Assembly: GCF_021738965.1 (NCBI RefSeq)
Contig: NZ_JAKKOQ010000013.1
Location: 124,001 to 188,000, forward strand
DNA: 64,000 nucleotides
Direction: 5' to 3'
Origin: Gordonia zhenghanii
GTDB lineage: Bacteria; Actinomycetota; Actinomycetes; Mycobacteriales; Mycobacteriaceae
Shown here in pieces: positions 44,192 to 52,768 of this stretch. The position numbers were made by a program, and so were the translations under genes. The notes beneath the pieces are model-generated. The model ran no database searches. It saw nothing but the letters and a program-made list of their open reading frames with translations, and had not been told where the DNA came from. Position 1 is the stretch's first letter, and each line of letters starts with the position of its first letter.

Positions 44192-44617
44192 CTACCGCAC
44201 GTCGAACGTCGCAAGCCCCGGGGTCATCGGGGCGCGGGCGTCGAGAATGAGAGCCACCCGACCACGGCCGGTGTGCAGCACCGCCTCAGGCGGGTGACCG
44301 TGCAGGCCAGGCGACGTCTTCCCCGCCCCGGTGCGGCCGGTCGACAGGTTGATCCACCGGACGCCAGTGCTCAGGAGGCACCCCCAGTTGTCACGTTCGG
44401 TTCCGGTCACCGTGACCTCGCCTGGCCCGGACCACTCGACGCCGCAGTGGAACGCCGGAACGTCGAAGCTGCCGTTCGGGTTGCCGTAGAGCGCGGGGTT
44501 GATCTGGAAGGGTGTCACCGGCGCGGCTTGCGCGGAACCTGGTGCGGCAACGAAGCCAGCGCCTATCGCTGCTCCGGCGGCGATGATTCCTGCCGCGGCT
44601 CGTCGACTGACATTCAT
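44192..44617 (-). CDS. Small secreted protein, paralogue of the 7933 gene
   Basis: A 141-residue exported protein with GAAGG 8 bases before the ATG. The signal peptide ends at SAQAAPV. Two Cys (FHCGVEW and WGCLLS) could form a disulfide. A WINLSTGRTG segment and VLHTGRGRVALIL strand match the motif pattern of the secreted protein at 7933-8445. Function unknown. Confidence 0.78.
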   Translation of the reverse strand: MNVSRRAAAGIIAAGAAIGAGFVAAPGSAQAAPVTPFQINPALYGNPNGSFDVPAFHCGVEWSGPGEVTVTGTERDNWGCLLSTGVRWINLSTGRTGAGKTSPGLHGHPPEAVLHTGRGRVALILDARAPMTPGLATFDVR

Positions 44618-44744
44618 CGCAGAGACCTTCTTTCGAAGTCATGTCCCGACTCGAATCCACCGTACGTCGCGACGGTCGTCAGCGTGCGCTTTCACCCGAT
44701 GGCCGGTCACGTCGACGAGGTCAGATCCTGCCACCGCCCGGAAG

Positions 44745-45638
44745 TCAGCCAGTGAGGATGTCGGCCAACTCCGCCACCGTGTACGGCGGCTGGTCGTCGT
44801 GCCCGCGATAGGCGACGAACTCGGGTTGGAACGGCGGATACCTGCCGATGAATCCGCCTGAGGCACTGAAGATCTCACCGGTGACGGCCGCAGCGAGATC
44901 GCCTGCCAGATACGCGTACAACGGTGCGACGTATTCGGGCGGCGCCGGATCGAGCGCGAGGTCGCGGGTGCCCGCGTCGAGCAGCCCGCGCTCGTGCAGA
45001 TCGTTGATGTGCGCCCGATACTCCTCGCCCGTGGACAGCCGCGTCCGACCGCCGGGGCAGACGACGTTCACCCGGATTCCGTGCGGGCGCAGGTCTGCTG
45101 CCAGCGCCAACGCGAGCGAGTTCACGCCGCCTTTCCCCGCCGGGTAGCCGGTGCCGCCGAATATCCCGGCGGACGCCGCCGAGCCGGTGAGCACTACGGA
45201 GCCCGCCCCCTGCTCGACCAGTAGCGGCGCCGCCGCCCTGACCAGTTCGAACGAACTGACGAGGTGGGCGTCGAGCTGAGCGAAGAACTCGCGAGTGGTC
45301 ATCGTCAGAATGGACGAGCCCGCTGGCTCCGCTGCGCCCGCACAGTTGATCACGATGTCCACCGTGCCGTAGGCGAGCACGGCGGCATCGATCATCTCCT
45401 GAGCGACCGCGTCGTCTGCGACGTCCCCCGGCACCGCGACGGCGCTACCTCCCGCAGCGATGAGTTCGTCGGCAGCAGCGCGCGCGACGTCAGCGTCTCG
45501 CCCATTGACGACGACCGAGACCCCCTCGGCCACCAACGCTTTCGCAACGGCGAACCCGATCCCCCGGCTCGAGCCCGCCACCACGGCGGCGCGCCTGCCG
45601 CTCCGACTCGCAGCTGTCGGACCTATGGAGGAACTCAC
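44745..45638 (-). CDS. SDR family oxidoreductase
   Basis: A 297-residue short-chain dehydrogenase. The GTG at 45638 overlaps the SnoaL-like gene stop (GTGA). The cofactor motif is GSSRGIGF, with NCAGAAEP, the catalytic Ser in TGSAAS and the YxxxK in GYPAGKGG. A C-terminal extension after GEIFSASGGFIGRY is longer than usual. It probably acts on a hydroxy- or keto-intermediate of the cluster. It forms an operon with the SnoaL-like gene, divergent from the aldehyde dehydrogenase operon. Confidence 0.88.
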   Translation of the reverse strand: MSSSIGPTAASRSGRRAAVVAGSSRGIGFAVAKALVAEGVSVVVNGRDADVARAAADELIAAGGSAVAVPGDVADDAVAQEMIDAAVLAYGTVDIVINCAGAAEPAGSSILTMTTREFFAQLDAHLVSSFELVRAAAPLLVEQGAGSVVLTGSAASAGIFGGTGYPAGKGGVNSLALALAADLRPHGIRVNVVCPGGRTRLSTGEEYRAHINDLHERGLLDAGTRDLALDPAPPEYVAPLYAYLAGDLAAAVTGEIFSASGGFIGRYPPFQPEFVAYRGHDDQPPYTVAELADILTG

Positions 45639-46186
45639 CACATCGGGACGGGCGTCTGCCCCAACGGATACCAGCCGGGAAGGAGGCCCTCGGCGTTCAA
45701 GACTCGGTCGATCCGCCCCTTGAGCCCCGGCGTGATGACACCGTCGGTCAGCATCTCGGTGAACAGCGCGGTGACGTTGCCGTAATCGAAGAAGTCGCGC
45801 TGCCATCCCCACTTGAAGTCGCCTGCATACTTGAACCAGCTCCCCTGCACTCCGTTGAGCGCGTAGTGCGAGCCGTCGGGACGGGTGGCCTCGTTGACCT
45901 GCTTCCACAGCCCGATCATGTCGCCGGTCTGCTCGTCGATCACCCAGGTCTGGTACGGGTACGTCCAGCCGTCGAGCCCGTCCATCTCCAGCCCGATCGC
46001 GATGTCGCGGATCTCGTCGCGTCCGACAGCCATGAAGTCGTACTCGGGACCGTAGTTCCAGCCGTAGGTCGCGTCCTCTGTGTAGAAGTCGGCGAGTGGG
46101 CGCCAGTCGCCGGCCTTCTCCACGTCGATGTTGGCCTGCAGCCAGCGTTCTTTCATCTCGTCGAGTTCTGCGCGGTCGAATGCCAT
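45635..46186 (-). CDS. SnoaL-like (NTF2-fold) protein
   Basis: A 183-residue protein of the cone-shaped NTF2/SnoaL fold: MKERWLQANIDVEKAGDWRPLADFYTEDATY and a WKQVNEATRPDGSHY strand region. Starts at 46186 (used) and 46219 are both possible. Such folds serve as isomerases, dehydratases or cyclases on steroid- and polyketide-like compounds. Coupled to the SDR gene. Divergent from the aldehyde dehydrogenase over a gap that contains repeated GTCCAG strings at about 46250-46270. Confidence 0.8.
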   Translation of the reverse strand: MAFDRAELDEMKERWLQANIDVEKAGDWRPLADFYTEDATYGWNYGPEYDFMAVGRDEIRDIAIGLEMDGLDGWTYPYQTWVIDEQTGDMIGLWKQVNEATRPDGSHYALNGVQGSWFKYAGDFKWGWQRDFFDYGNVTALFTEMLTDGVITPGLKGRIDRVLNAEGLLPGWYPLGQTPVPMW

Positions 46187-46283
46187 GTCGGGGACCAACT
46201 TCCTGTGAGTACTGGACATCGGCACCGACGCTACATTAGGTTCATACGCAAGTCCAGACAGTTGTCCAGAAAGAGAGTCAGGC

Positions 46284-47750
46284 GTGCCGCTCAAGCCAGA
46301 AACCAGCTCTGAACTGTTGATCGACGGAAAACTAGTTCCCGGATCAGCAGGCAGTTTCGACGTCGTCGACCCGGCCACCGAAGAGGTGATCGGGCAGGCC
46401 GCAGACGCCACCGAAGCCGACATGAACGCGGCGATCGCGGCCGCTCGCACCGCCTTCGACACGACGACGTGGTCGCGTGATCCCGCCTTCCGCGCTACCT
46501 GCCTACGGCAACTGCGGGACGCACTCCAAGGCCACATCGAGGAGCTGCGCGAGATCACGATCGCCGAAGTCGGCGCACCGAAGTTCCTCACCTCGGGCCC
46601 TCAACTCGAAGGCCCGATCGCCGACCTCGGCTACTTCGCCGACCTCGCCGAGAGCTACGAGTGGAAGAGCGACCTCGGCCGCGCGAAGCCGATGGGCATC
46701 CCCAACGACCGACACATCGTCCGGGAGGCGGCGGGCGTCGTCGGCGCGATCACGCCGTGGAACTTTCCCCACCAGATCAACTTCGCCAAGATCGGGCCCG
46801 CCCTCGCGGCTGGCTGCACCGTGGTCCTCAAACCCGCACCCGACACACCGTGGTGCGCTGCGCTCGTCGGGAAGGTGATCGCCGAGGAGACCGACATCCC
46901 GGCCGGCGTGATCAACATCGTGACGTCCAGCGACCATGCGGTCGGCGCACTGCTCTCGACGGACCCGCGAGTGGACATCGTCTCGTTCACCGGATCCACC
47001 GCGACCGGCCGCAAGGTGATGGCCGCCGCGTCCGAGACCCTCAAGCGGGTGTTCCTCGAGCTCGGCGGCAAGTCGGCGTTCATCGTCCTCGACGACGCCG
47101 ACCTCTCTGCAGCCTGCTCGATGGCCGCATTCGGGGTCGTCACGCACGCGGGCCAGGGCTGCGCGATCACCACCCGACTGCTCGTGCCCCGCGACAAGCA
47201 CGACGAGGCGGTCGGCCTGGTGCGCGACGCGATGGCCGGCCTACAGCCCGGCGACCCCACACAGGGTGGAACGATCTGCGGTCCGGTGATCTCCGCCGTC
47301 CAACGCGACCGCGTCCTGGGTTACATCGAACTCGCTAAGTCCGAGGGCGGCGTCATCGAGACCGGCGGCGGCCGCCCCGCCGACAAGGAGAAGGGCTTCT
47401 TCGTCGAGCCGACCCTCATCTCCGGCGTCGACAACTCCGCACGCGTCGCACAGGAGGAGATCTTCGGCCCCGTCCTGGTGATCCTTCCGCACGACGGCGA
47501 CGACGATGCCATTGCCATCGCGAACGACTCGCCCTACGGCTTGTCCGGCGCAGTCTGGGGCACCGATCCCGACCGCATCCAGAAGGTCGTCGACGGCGTC
47601 CGCACCGGAACCATGGGCGTCAACGGCGGCATCTGGTATTCGGCGGACGTCCCGTTCGGCGGCTACAAGCACTCGGGCATCGGCCGCGAGATGGGCGTCG
47701 CCGGATTCGAGGAGTACCTCGAGACCAAAGCCGTCGCCACCCCGGCCTGA
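46284..47750 (+). CDS. NAD-dependent aldehyde dehydrogenase
   Basis: A 488-residue ALDH of normal length. The catalytic Glu259 is in FLELGGKSA and the nucleophile Cys293 in HAGQGCAITTR. Cofactor contacts are in WNFPHQINFAKIGPAL and FTGSTATGR. It oxidises an aldehyde to an acid and heads a plus-strand operon with the SDR, beta-hydroxyacid dehydrogenase, decarboxylase-like and epimerase genes. The GTG start lacks a strong ribosome site. Confidence 0.92.
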   Translation: MPLKPETSSELLIDGKLVPGSAGSFDVVDPATEEVIGQAADATEADMNAAIAAARTAFDTTTWSRDPAFRATCLRQLRDALQGHIEELREITIAEVGAPKFLTSGPQLEGPIADLGYFADLAESYEWKSDLGRAKPMGIPNDRHIVREAAGVVGAITPWNFPHQINFAKIGPALAAGCTVVLKPAPDTPWCAALVGKVIAEETDIPAGVINIVTSSDHAVGALLSTDPRVDIVSFTGSTATGRKVMAAASETLKRVFLELGGKSAFIVLDDADLSAACSMAAFGVVTHAGQGCAITTRLLVPRDKHDEAVGLVRDAMAGLQPGDPTQGGTICGPVISAVQRDRVLGYIELAKSEGGVIETGGGRPADKEKGFFVEPTLISGVDNSARVAQEEIFGPVLVILPHDGDDDAIAIANDSPYGLSGAVWGTDPDRIQKVVDGVRTGTMGVNGGIWYSADVPFGGYKHSGIGREMGVAGFEEYLETKAVATPA

Positions 47751-47810
47751 CTCCTGCTCTATCTCAATCGACTTGCCCTCAACGGACTCATCTAGGAGAA
47801 CCAGAACCTC

Positions 47811-48545
47811 ATGACTACCAATCGCTTTGACGGAAAGACCGCAATCGTCACCGGTGCCGCAGGCGGCATCGGCGAGGTGTACGCACGACGTCTCGCTACA
47901 GAAGGCGCGAACGTCGTCGTCGCCGACCTCAACGACGACGCGGGCCAGGCCGTCGCCGCCGACATCGGCGGACTGTACGTGCACACCGACGTCGCCGACC
48001 CCGACTCGGCGCAGGCACTCGCCGACAAGACGATCGAGGCGTACGGCCAGATCGACTACCTCGTCAACAACGCCGCGATCTACGGCGGCATGAAGCTCGA
48101 CTTCCTCATCACCGTCCCGTGGGACTACTACAAGAAGTTCATGAGCGTGAACTTCGACGGCGCACTCAATGTGACGCGCGCCGTCTACGGAAAGATGAAG
48201 CCGGGCAGTGCGATCATCAATCAGTCGTCCACGGCGGCCTGGTTGTACAGCGGCTTCTACGGTGTCGCGAAGGCAGGCGTCAACAGCCTCACCCAGCAAC
48301 TCGCCACCGAGCTGGGCGGGTCTGGCATCCGTATCAACGCGATCGCTCCGGGACCCACCGACACCGAGGCGACCAAGACCACGACACCGGGCAACATGGT
48401 CGCCGAGATGGTCGGCAAGCTGCCGCTCTCGCGGATGGGCACTCCGGACGACATGGCCGGGATGCTGCTGTTCCTGCTCTCCGACGAGGCCGCGTGGATC
48501 ACCGGACAGATCTTCAACGTCGACGGCGGGCAGATCATCCGGTGA
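47811..48545 (+). CDS. SDR family oxidoreductase
   Basis: A 244-residue classical SDR. The cofactor motif is GAAGGIGEVYA, NNAAIYGG follows, and the active site is QSSTAAW with YGVAK (Tyr and Lys). The C-terminus DGGQIIR is complete. It sits 60 bases after the aldehyde dehydrogenase and overlaps the next gene by GTGA. Substrate unknown. Confidence 0.92.
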   Translation: MTTNRFDGKTAIVTGAAGGIGEVYARRLATEGANVVVADLNDDAGQAVAADIGGLYVHTDVADPDSAQALADKTIEAYGQIDYLVNNAAIYGGMKLDFLITVPWDYYKKFMSVNFDGALNVTRAVYGKMKPGSAIINQSSTAAWLYSGFYGVAKAGVNSLTQQLATELGGSGIRINAIAPGPTDTEATKTTTPGNMVAEMVGKLPLSRMGTPDDMAGMLLFLLSDEAAWITGQIFNVDGGQIIR

Positions 48546-49426
48546 CCGACGCGACGAACGACACCACGCAAGAGCCGATCGGCTTCATCGGCCTCGGCAA
48601 CATGGGGGCGCCCATCGCCGAGCGTCTCGCCGCCTGGCCGGGCGGCCTGATCGTCGGCGACGTTCGCCCCGACGCGACCGTCGACGGTGCGACAAGGGCC
48701 GAGTCACCCGCCGAGATAGCCAGCGCCGCAACCATAATCGGAATCACCGTTCTCAACGACGAACAGGTCGAAGCCGTCGTCGCCGGACCCGACGGGATCC
48801 TGGAGACCGCACGCGAAGGCACCGTCGTGGTGGTCCATTCGACGATCGGCCCGCAGACCGCGATCGACCTCGCGGCCGTCTGCGCGGCGAAAGGGGTCGC
48901 ACTCCTCGACGCTCCCGTCTCCGGCGGTGCCCAGGGCGCGAAGGAGGGCCGACTGGCGATCATGGTCGGCGGCGACCGCGAGGCGTACCTCCGGATCAAG
49001 GCGCCGTATTCCCTGGTGTCCGACATGCTGATCCACGCCGGACCCGTTGGTTCGGGCACCAAGATGAAGCTGGCTCGAAACCTGCTGCACTTCATCTCGT
49101 TCACCGCGACCACGGAGGCCGCGCGTCTCGCCGAAGCCGCAGGCATCGACCTGGTGAAACTCGGCAAGGTGGTCCGCCACACGGATGCGATCACCGGCGG
49201 CGCAGGCGCGATCATGTTGCGCGACACGGCAGCGCCGATCCCCCGCGACGACTTCTGGTACGACGTGTTCGACCACGTCCGCGGACTCGGCGAGAAGGAC
49301 CTCGGGCTCGCTCTCGATCTCGGGGCCGACGTGGGCGTCGACCTGCCGCTCGCCGCCTTGTCGCTCGACCGGTTCGCCGACGGTCTCGGCCTCAGCGGCA
49401 CCACCGTAGAAAAGGATGACGAATGA
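48542..49426 (+). CDS. NAD(P)-dependent beta-hydroxyacid dehydrogenase
   Basis: A 294-residue member of the 3-hydroxyisobutyrate/6-phosphogluconate dehydrogenase superfamily. The Rossmann motif is GLGNMGAPIA, the substrate segment DAPVSGGAQGAKEG, and the active-site Lys lies in GSGTKMKLARNLL. Shorter N-terminal identity with MmsB at 15222 shows only family-level similarity. The GTG start is coupled to the SDR stop. Its substrate is likely a beta-hydroxy acid of this pathway. Confidence 0.9.
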   Translation: MTDATNDTTQEPIGFIGLGNMGAPIAERLAAWPGGLIVGDVRPDATVDGATRAESPAEIASAATIIGITVLNDEQVEAVVAGPDGILETAREGTVVVVHSTIGPQTAIDLAAVCAAKGVALLDAPVSGGAQGAKEGRLAIMVGGDREAYLRIKAPYSLVSDMLIHAGPVGSGTKMKLARNLLHFISFTATTEAARLAEAAGIDLVKLGKVVRHTDAITGGAGAIMLRDTAAPIPRDDFWYDVFDHVRGLGEKDLGLALDLGADVGVDLPLAALSLDRFADGLGLSGTTVEKDDE

Positions 49427-49839
49427 GAACACCGGAGAATTCCACCCACCCGGATTCGGCCCAGCAGACCTCCCCGCAGCGGCAGAAGGGCCTGGACATG
49501 ATGTCCACGGTGTACGGCTGGGAGATGAAGGACGGGCCCGGCGACTTCTTCGCTCACACCGCCGACCATCTGTTCGGTGAAGTGTGGACGCGTGAGAAGC
49601 TGAGCATCCGCGACCGCCGACTCCTACTGCTCGGCGCGCTCGCGGCGTCGGGCCAGATCGACGTCGCCGAGATCCAGGCCGGAGCCGCTCTCGGCAACGG
49701 CGAACTGGACGGCGACGACTTGAAGGAGATCGCGCTGTTCCTCTGCTACTACATCGGGTGGCCGCAGGGATCGGCCCTCAACATGATGTTCGGCGGGGTC
49801 ATCGACAAGCACGAGAGAGCTCAGCGCAAGCAGGACTGA
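49423..49839 (+). CDS. Carboxymuconolactone decarboxylase-like protein
   Basis: A 138-residue all-helical protein of the AhpD/CMD fold: LSIRDRRLLLLGALAASGQ and EIALFLCYYIGWPQGSALNMM. It lacks the CxxC pair of AhpD, so it resembles the gamma-CMD branch that acts on lactone acids. ATGA overlap with the preceding dehydrogenase. Its role here may be lactone or keto-acid processing. Confidence 0.85.
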   Translation: MRTPENSTHPDSAQQTSPQRQKGLDMMSTVYGWEMKDGPGDFFAHTADHLFGEVWTREKLSIRDRRLLLLGALAASGQIDVAEIQAGAALGNGELDGDDLKEIALFLCYYIGWPQGSALNMMFGGVIDKHERAQRKQD

Positions 49840-49864
49840 GCAACAGAGCTGAGGGAGAAGGCAG

Positions 49865-50860
49865 ATGCGTGTCCTGGTGACGGGGGCGACGGGGTTCGTC
49901 GGCGGATGGATCGCCAAGACCGTGCACGAGCACGGTCACGAGGTGCGCCTGCTCGCGCGCAACGCCGAGAGGGCCGCGGCCGCAGCGCCCTTCCTCGGCT
50001 TCGACCCTGACGTCGTGGTCGGCGACATCGGCGATCGCGATGCCGTTCGACGCGCACTCGAGGGTTGCGACGCCGTCATCCACGCCGCTGCCGAGGTGCA
50101 GCTCCACGCGGGCAACGCCGACGACCTCGTCCGCCGTAACGTCGCCGCAGTACGGAATGTGCTCGGCCAGGCTGCAGAACTCGGGCTCGACCCGATCGTC
50201 TACGTGTCGAGTTCGGGCGCACTCTGGGACGCGGCGGAACCGACTGTCGGTCCGGACCTTCCCGTGCGGGGCGGACCGGACGCGTACGGGCAGTCGAAGG
50301 CGGCGGCCGAACAGTACGCGCGGAGCCTCCAGGAAGACGGCCACCCGGTGACCAGCGTCTATCCGACCGCGGTGATGGGACCGTCTGCGAACGGCCGATT
50401 CGGCGAGGCGGGTGATGCGGTGATCAGCCTGACTCGAGCGGGCGTCGTAGGGCGGACCGCTGCGCTCACGATCGTGGACGTACGCGACCTCGCCGAGACC
50501 CACGCCAGGGCACTCGAACCCGGTCACGGTCCGAGGCGGTACGTGGCGGGCGGGCACCGTCTCGGCGACCGTGAGTTGGCGCGATGCCTGAGCGAGGTCA
50601 CCGGGCGTCGCGTGCGCCACTGGCCGATCCCCAACCGCGTGCTCTCGGTGGCCGGTCGGGTCGCCGACCGAGCCCCCGCGATTGTGCCGGAGTTCCTCGC
50701 CCAGCTGAGCGAGGCCGCGGTCGGTTATCTCGTGCACGCCCCGCTCCCCGACAACACTGCCGTCGAACGCGACCTCGAGATCTCGTTCCGCCCGCCCGCC
50801 GAGACGCTCGCAGCCGTGTGGAACGAGCACCCGGCGGGCGCGGGGAACGCTCGCAGCTAG
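49865..50860 (+). CDS. NAD-dependent epimerase/dehydratase (extended SDR)
   Basis: A 331-residue protein with GATGFVGGWIA at the start, VIHAAAEVQLH, the active-site Ser in VYVSSSGALW and YxxxK in DAYGQSKAAAEQ. This pattern resembles 3-beta-hydroxysteroid dehydrogenase/dihydroflavonol reductase-like enzymes. GAGGGAGAAGG precedes the ATG. Last gene of the plus-strand operon; it overlaps the convergent acyl-CoA ligase by 4 bases. Confidence 0.9.
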   Translation: MRVLVTGATGFVGGWIAKTVHEHGHEVRLLARNAERAAAAAPFLGFDPDVVVGDIGDRDAVRRALEGCDAVIHAAAEVQLHAGNADDLVRRNVAAVRNVLGQAAELGLDPIVYVSSSGALWDAAEPTVGPDLPVRGGPDAYGQSKAAAEQYARSLQEDGHPVTSVYPTAVMGPSANGRFGEAGDAVISLTRAGVVGRTAALTIVDVRDLAETHARALEPGHGPRRYVAGGHRLGDRELARCLSEVTGRRVRHWPIPNRVLSVAGRVADRAPAIVPEFLAQLSEAAVGYLVHAPLPDNTAVERDLEISFRPPAETLAAVWNEHPAGAGNARS

Positions 50861-52563
50861 CCGAGGTAGTTCTCGCGGATCTTCCGTTTGAGGATCTTGC
50901 CGGTCGCGTTCCGGGGGAACGGGCCCATGTCGAAAACGATCTCGGCAGGCACCTTGTACTCGGCGAGAGACTCGCGGACGAGATCGCGGACATCTTCTGC
51001 CGTCGCGCTCACGCCATCGGCGAGCGTGACCGCCGCGACGACTCGCTCCCCCATCCGCTCGTCGGGCGCACCGAACACGGCGACCTCGGTGAAGCGTTCG
51101 GACGAGAGCAGTACGAACTCCACCTCCGCGCAGTACACGTTCTCCCCCGCGGTGATCACGATGTCCTTCTTGCGGTCCACGACGTAGACCAATCCGCCGT
51201 CGTCGACGTATCCGAGGTCGCCCGAGCGGTACCAGGAGCCGTCGAACACTGCCGCCGTCTCGTCGGGGCGGTTCAGGTAGCCGGCCATCACCTGGGGTCC
51301 ACGAACCTGCAGCTCGCCGGTCGCGCCGGGCTCGTCGAGGACTTCGCCTGCAGCGTCGACGACGCGCACGTCCATCACTGGACTCATCGCTCCCGACGTC
51401 TTCGGATACATCGCAAGAAGATCCCCGTTCGCGGTGCAGACGCTGGACGCGGTCTCGGTCATGCCCCATCCGACGCCGCGCCCCGAATTCGGCAGTACAC
51501 GACCGATCCGCGCCACCAGATCCGGCGGCGTCGACTGTCCGGCGGCCGCGACGTTGATCAGACTCCCGATCTTCTCGGCGGGCGGCTCGACCCTCAGCAG
51601 GTCGACGATCACCATCGGCGGTCCTGCGAGCATCGCCAACTTGTGCTCGGCGATGAGTTCGATCGCCGAGTCGACGTCCCAGCGCGGCATGATCACCACG
51701 AACCCGCCGGAGACCATCGTCGTCAGCAGGGACACCAGCCCCGAGGTGTGGAAGAGCGGGAAGATCAGGAGCGCCGAGAGATTCGGCATCATTGAACGCA
51801 GTGCGTCCGGCTCCATCCCGTACTTGCGGGCGTTGGTGACGATGTTCGTCTCTTTGATCACGCGCAGATTGACGATCAGGGTGCAGAGGTTCCGGTGCGT
51901 CAGCACCACGCCTTTGGACCGCCCCGACGTACCGGAGGTGAACAGGATCCACGACGCCGAGTCCGGATCGGGAACTGCGCGGGCGGCGATCGAGTCCGCT
52001 CCGGACAGCAGTTCGTCGTAGCGACGTGCAGGCCCGGAAGGCAGGTCCCCATCGGAGACGACGACGAGCTCGGTTCGACCGTCCCGCGCCCGGATCCTGG
52101 CGGCTCGATCACTGTCGGCGATGATCAGGACGCATTTCGCGTCGTCGACGGCGCCCGCGAGTTCGGCTTCGCTCTCACGGGAGTTGAACAGCACCGCGAC
52201 GCCCCCACAGCGTCCGATCGCGATGAGCGAGACGATGAACGCCATCCGGTTCTTCATCGCGATACCGACTCGGGCGCCGTCAGCGACACCGTGGTCGCGG
52301 ACCAATGATCCGGCCAGCACGCCCGCTGCGTCGGACACCTGGCGATAGGAGTACGAGACGCCGTCCTCGATGAAGAGCGTCGCATCGCCGAACTCGTCGA
52401 CCAGCGCGGTGAAGACTTCGTCGAGGCTCCCCGGCGTGTCCCGGTAGACACGCATCGGCTCGCCGCCGACCTCGGCGTCGACCACCGCGAACTGGCCGGC
52501 AGGGCCGGTCAGATCGGCTTCGATCTCGCGGTAGACAGACACCGATTCGTTAGCTGTTGTCAC
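50857..52563 (-). CDS. Acyl-CoA ligase (AMP-binding, FadD-like) 1
   Basis: A 568-residue adenylate-forming enzyme. The P-loop motif is LFTSGTSGRSKGVVLTH, with GWGMTETASS, YRSGDLGYVDD and the catalytic-Lys segment PRNATGKILKRKIRE. It would activate a carboxylic acid to an acyl-AMP and then a CoA thioester. The GTG start has GGAGG 9 bases upstream. It is clearly related to the ligase at 52769, divergent across a 205-base gap containing a KstR-like site. Confidence 0.93.
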   Translation of the reverse strand: MTTANESVSVYREIEADLTGPAGQFAVVDAEVGGEPMRVYRDTPGSLDEVFTALVDEFGDATLFIEDGVSYSYRQVSDAAGVLAGSLVRDHGVADGARVGIAMKNRMAFIVSLIAIGRCGGVAVLFNSRESEAELAGAVDDAKCVLIIADSDRAARIRARDGRTELVVVSDGDLPSGPARRYDELLSGADSIAARAVPDPDSASWILFTSGTSGRSKGVVLTHRNLCTLIVNLRVIKETNIVTNARKYGMEPDALRSMMPNLSALLIFPLFHTSGLVSLLTTMVSGGFVVIMPRWDVDSAIELIAEHKLAMLAGPPMVIVDLLRVEPPAEKIGSLINVAAAGQSTPPDLVARIGRVLPNSGRGVGWGMTETASSVCTANGDLLAMYPKTSGAMSPVMDVRVVDAAGEVLDEPGATGELQVRGPQVMAGYLNRPDETAAVFDGSWYRSGDLGYVDDGGLVYVVDRKKDIVITAGENVYCAEVEFVLLSSERFTEVAVFGAPDERMGERVVAAVTLADGVSATAEDVRDLVRESLAEYKVPAEIVFDMGPFPRNATGKILKRKIRENYLG

Positions 52564-52603
52564 GGGCGTTGGCCTCCAGGTCGAGTGTGAGGATATGCAA
52601 AAC

Positions 52604-52617
52604 TGGAACGTATTCTA
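52604..52617. promoter_or_regulatory. KstR-like site between the two acyl-CoA ligase genes
   Basis: TGGAACGTATTCTA matches the KstR consensus TnnAACnnGTTnnA except for ATT in place of GTT. It lies 41 bases upstream of the minus-strand ligase start, in an AT-rich part of the divergent gap. Confidence 0.4.
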
Positions 52618-52768
52618 CTTTATCTGATGTACCTGAGATCACATATGCGAGGAATCCCGTCCCGCCCCACGACAATGGTCATCATGGCAGTTCAGGCGCA
52701 TTGACACCCGCGTGTCCCTATGACTAAATGATCGCACCATGTGACACGAATCTCACAGTGTTGGCACT

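Noticed and set aside
49799-51952. Open frame of 717 codons on the minus strand
   Set aside because: Antisense or out of frame to the epimerase and acyl-CoA ligase genes; Arg-rich composition typical of high-GC shadow frames.
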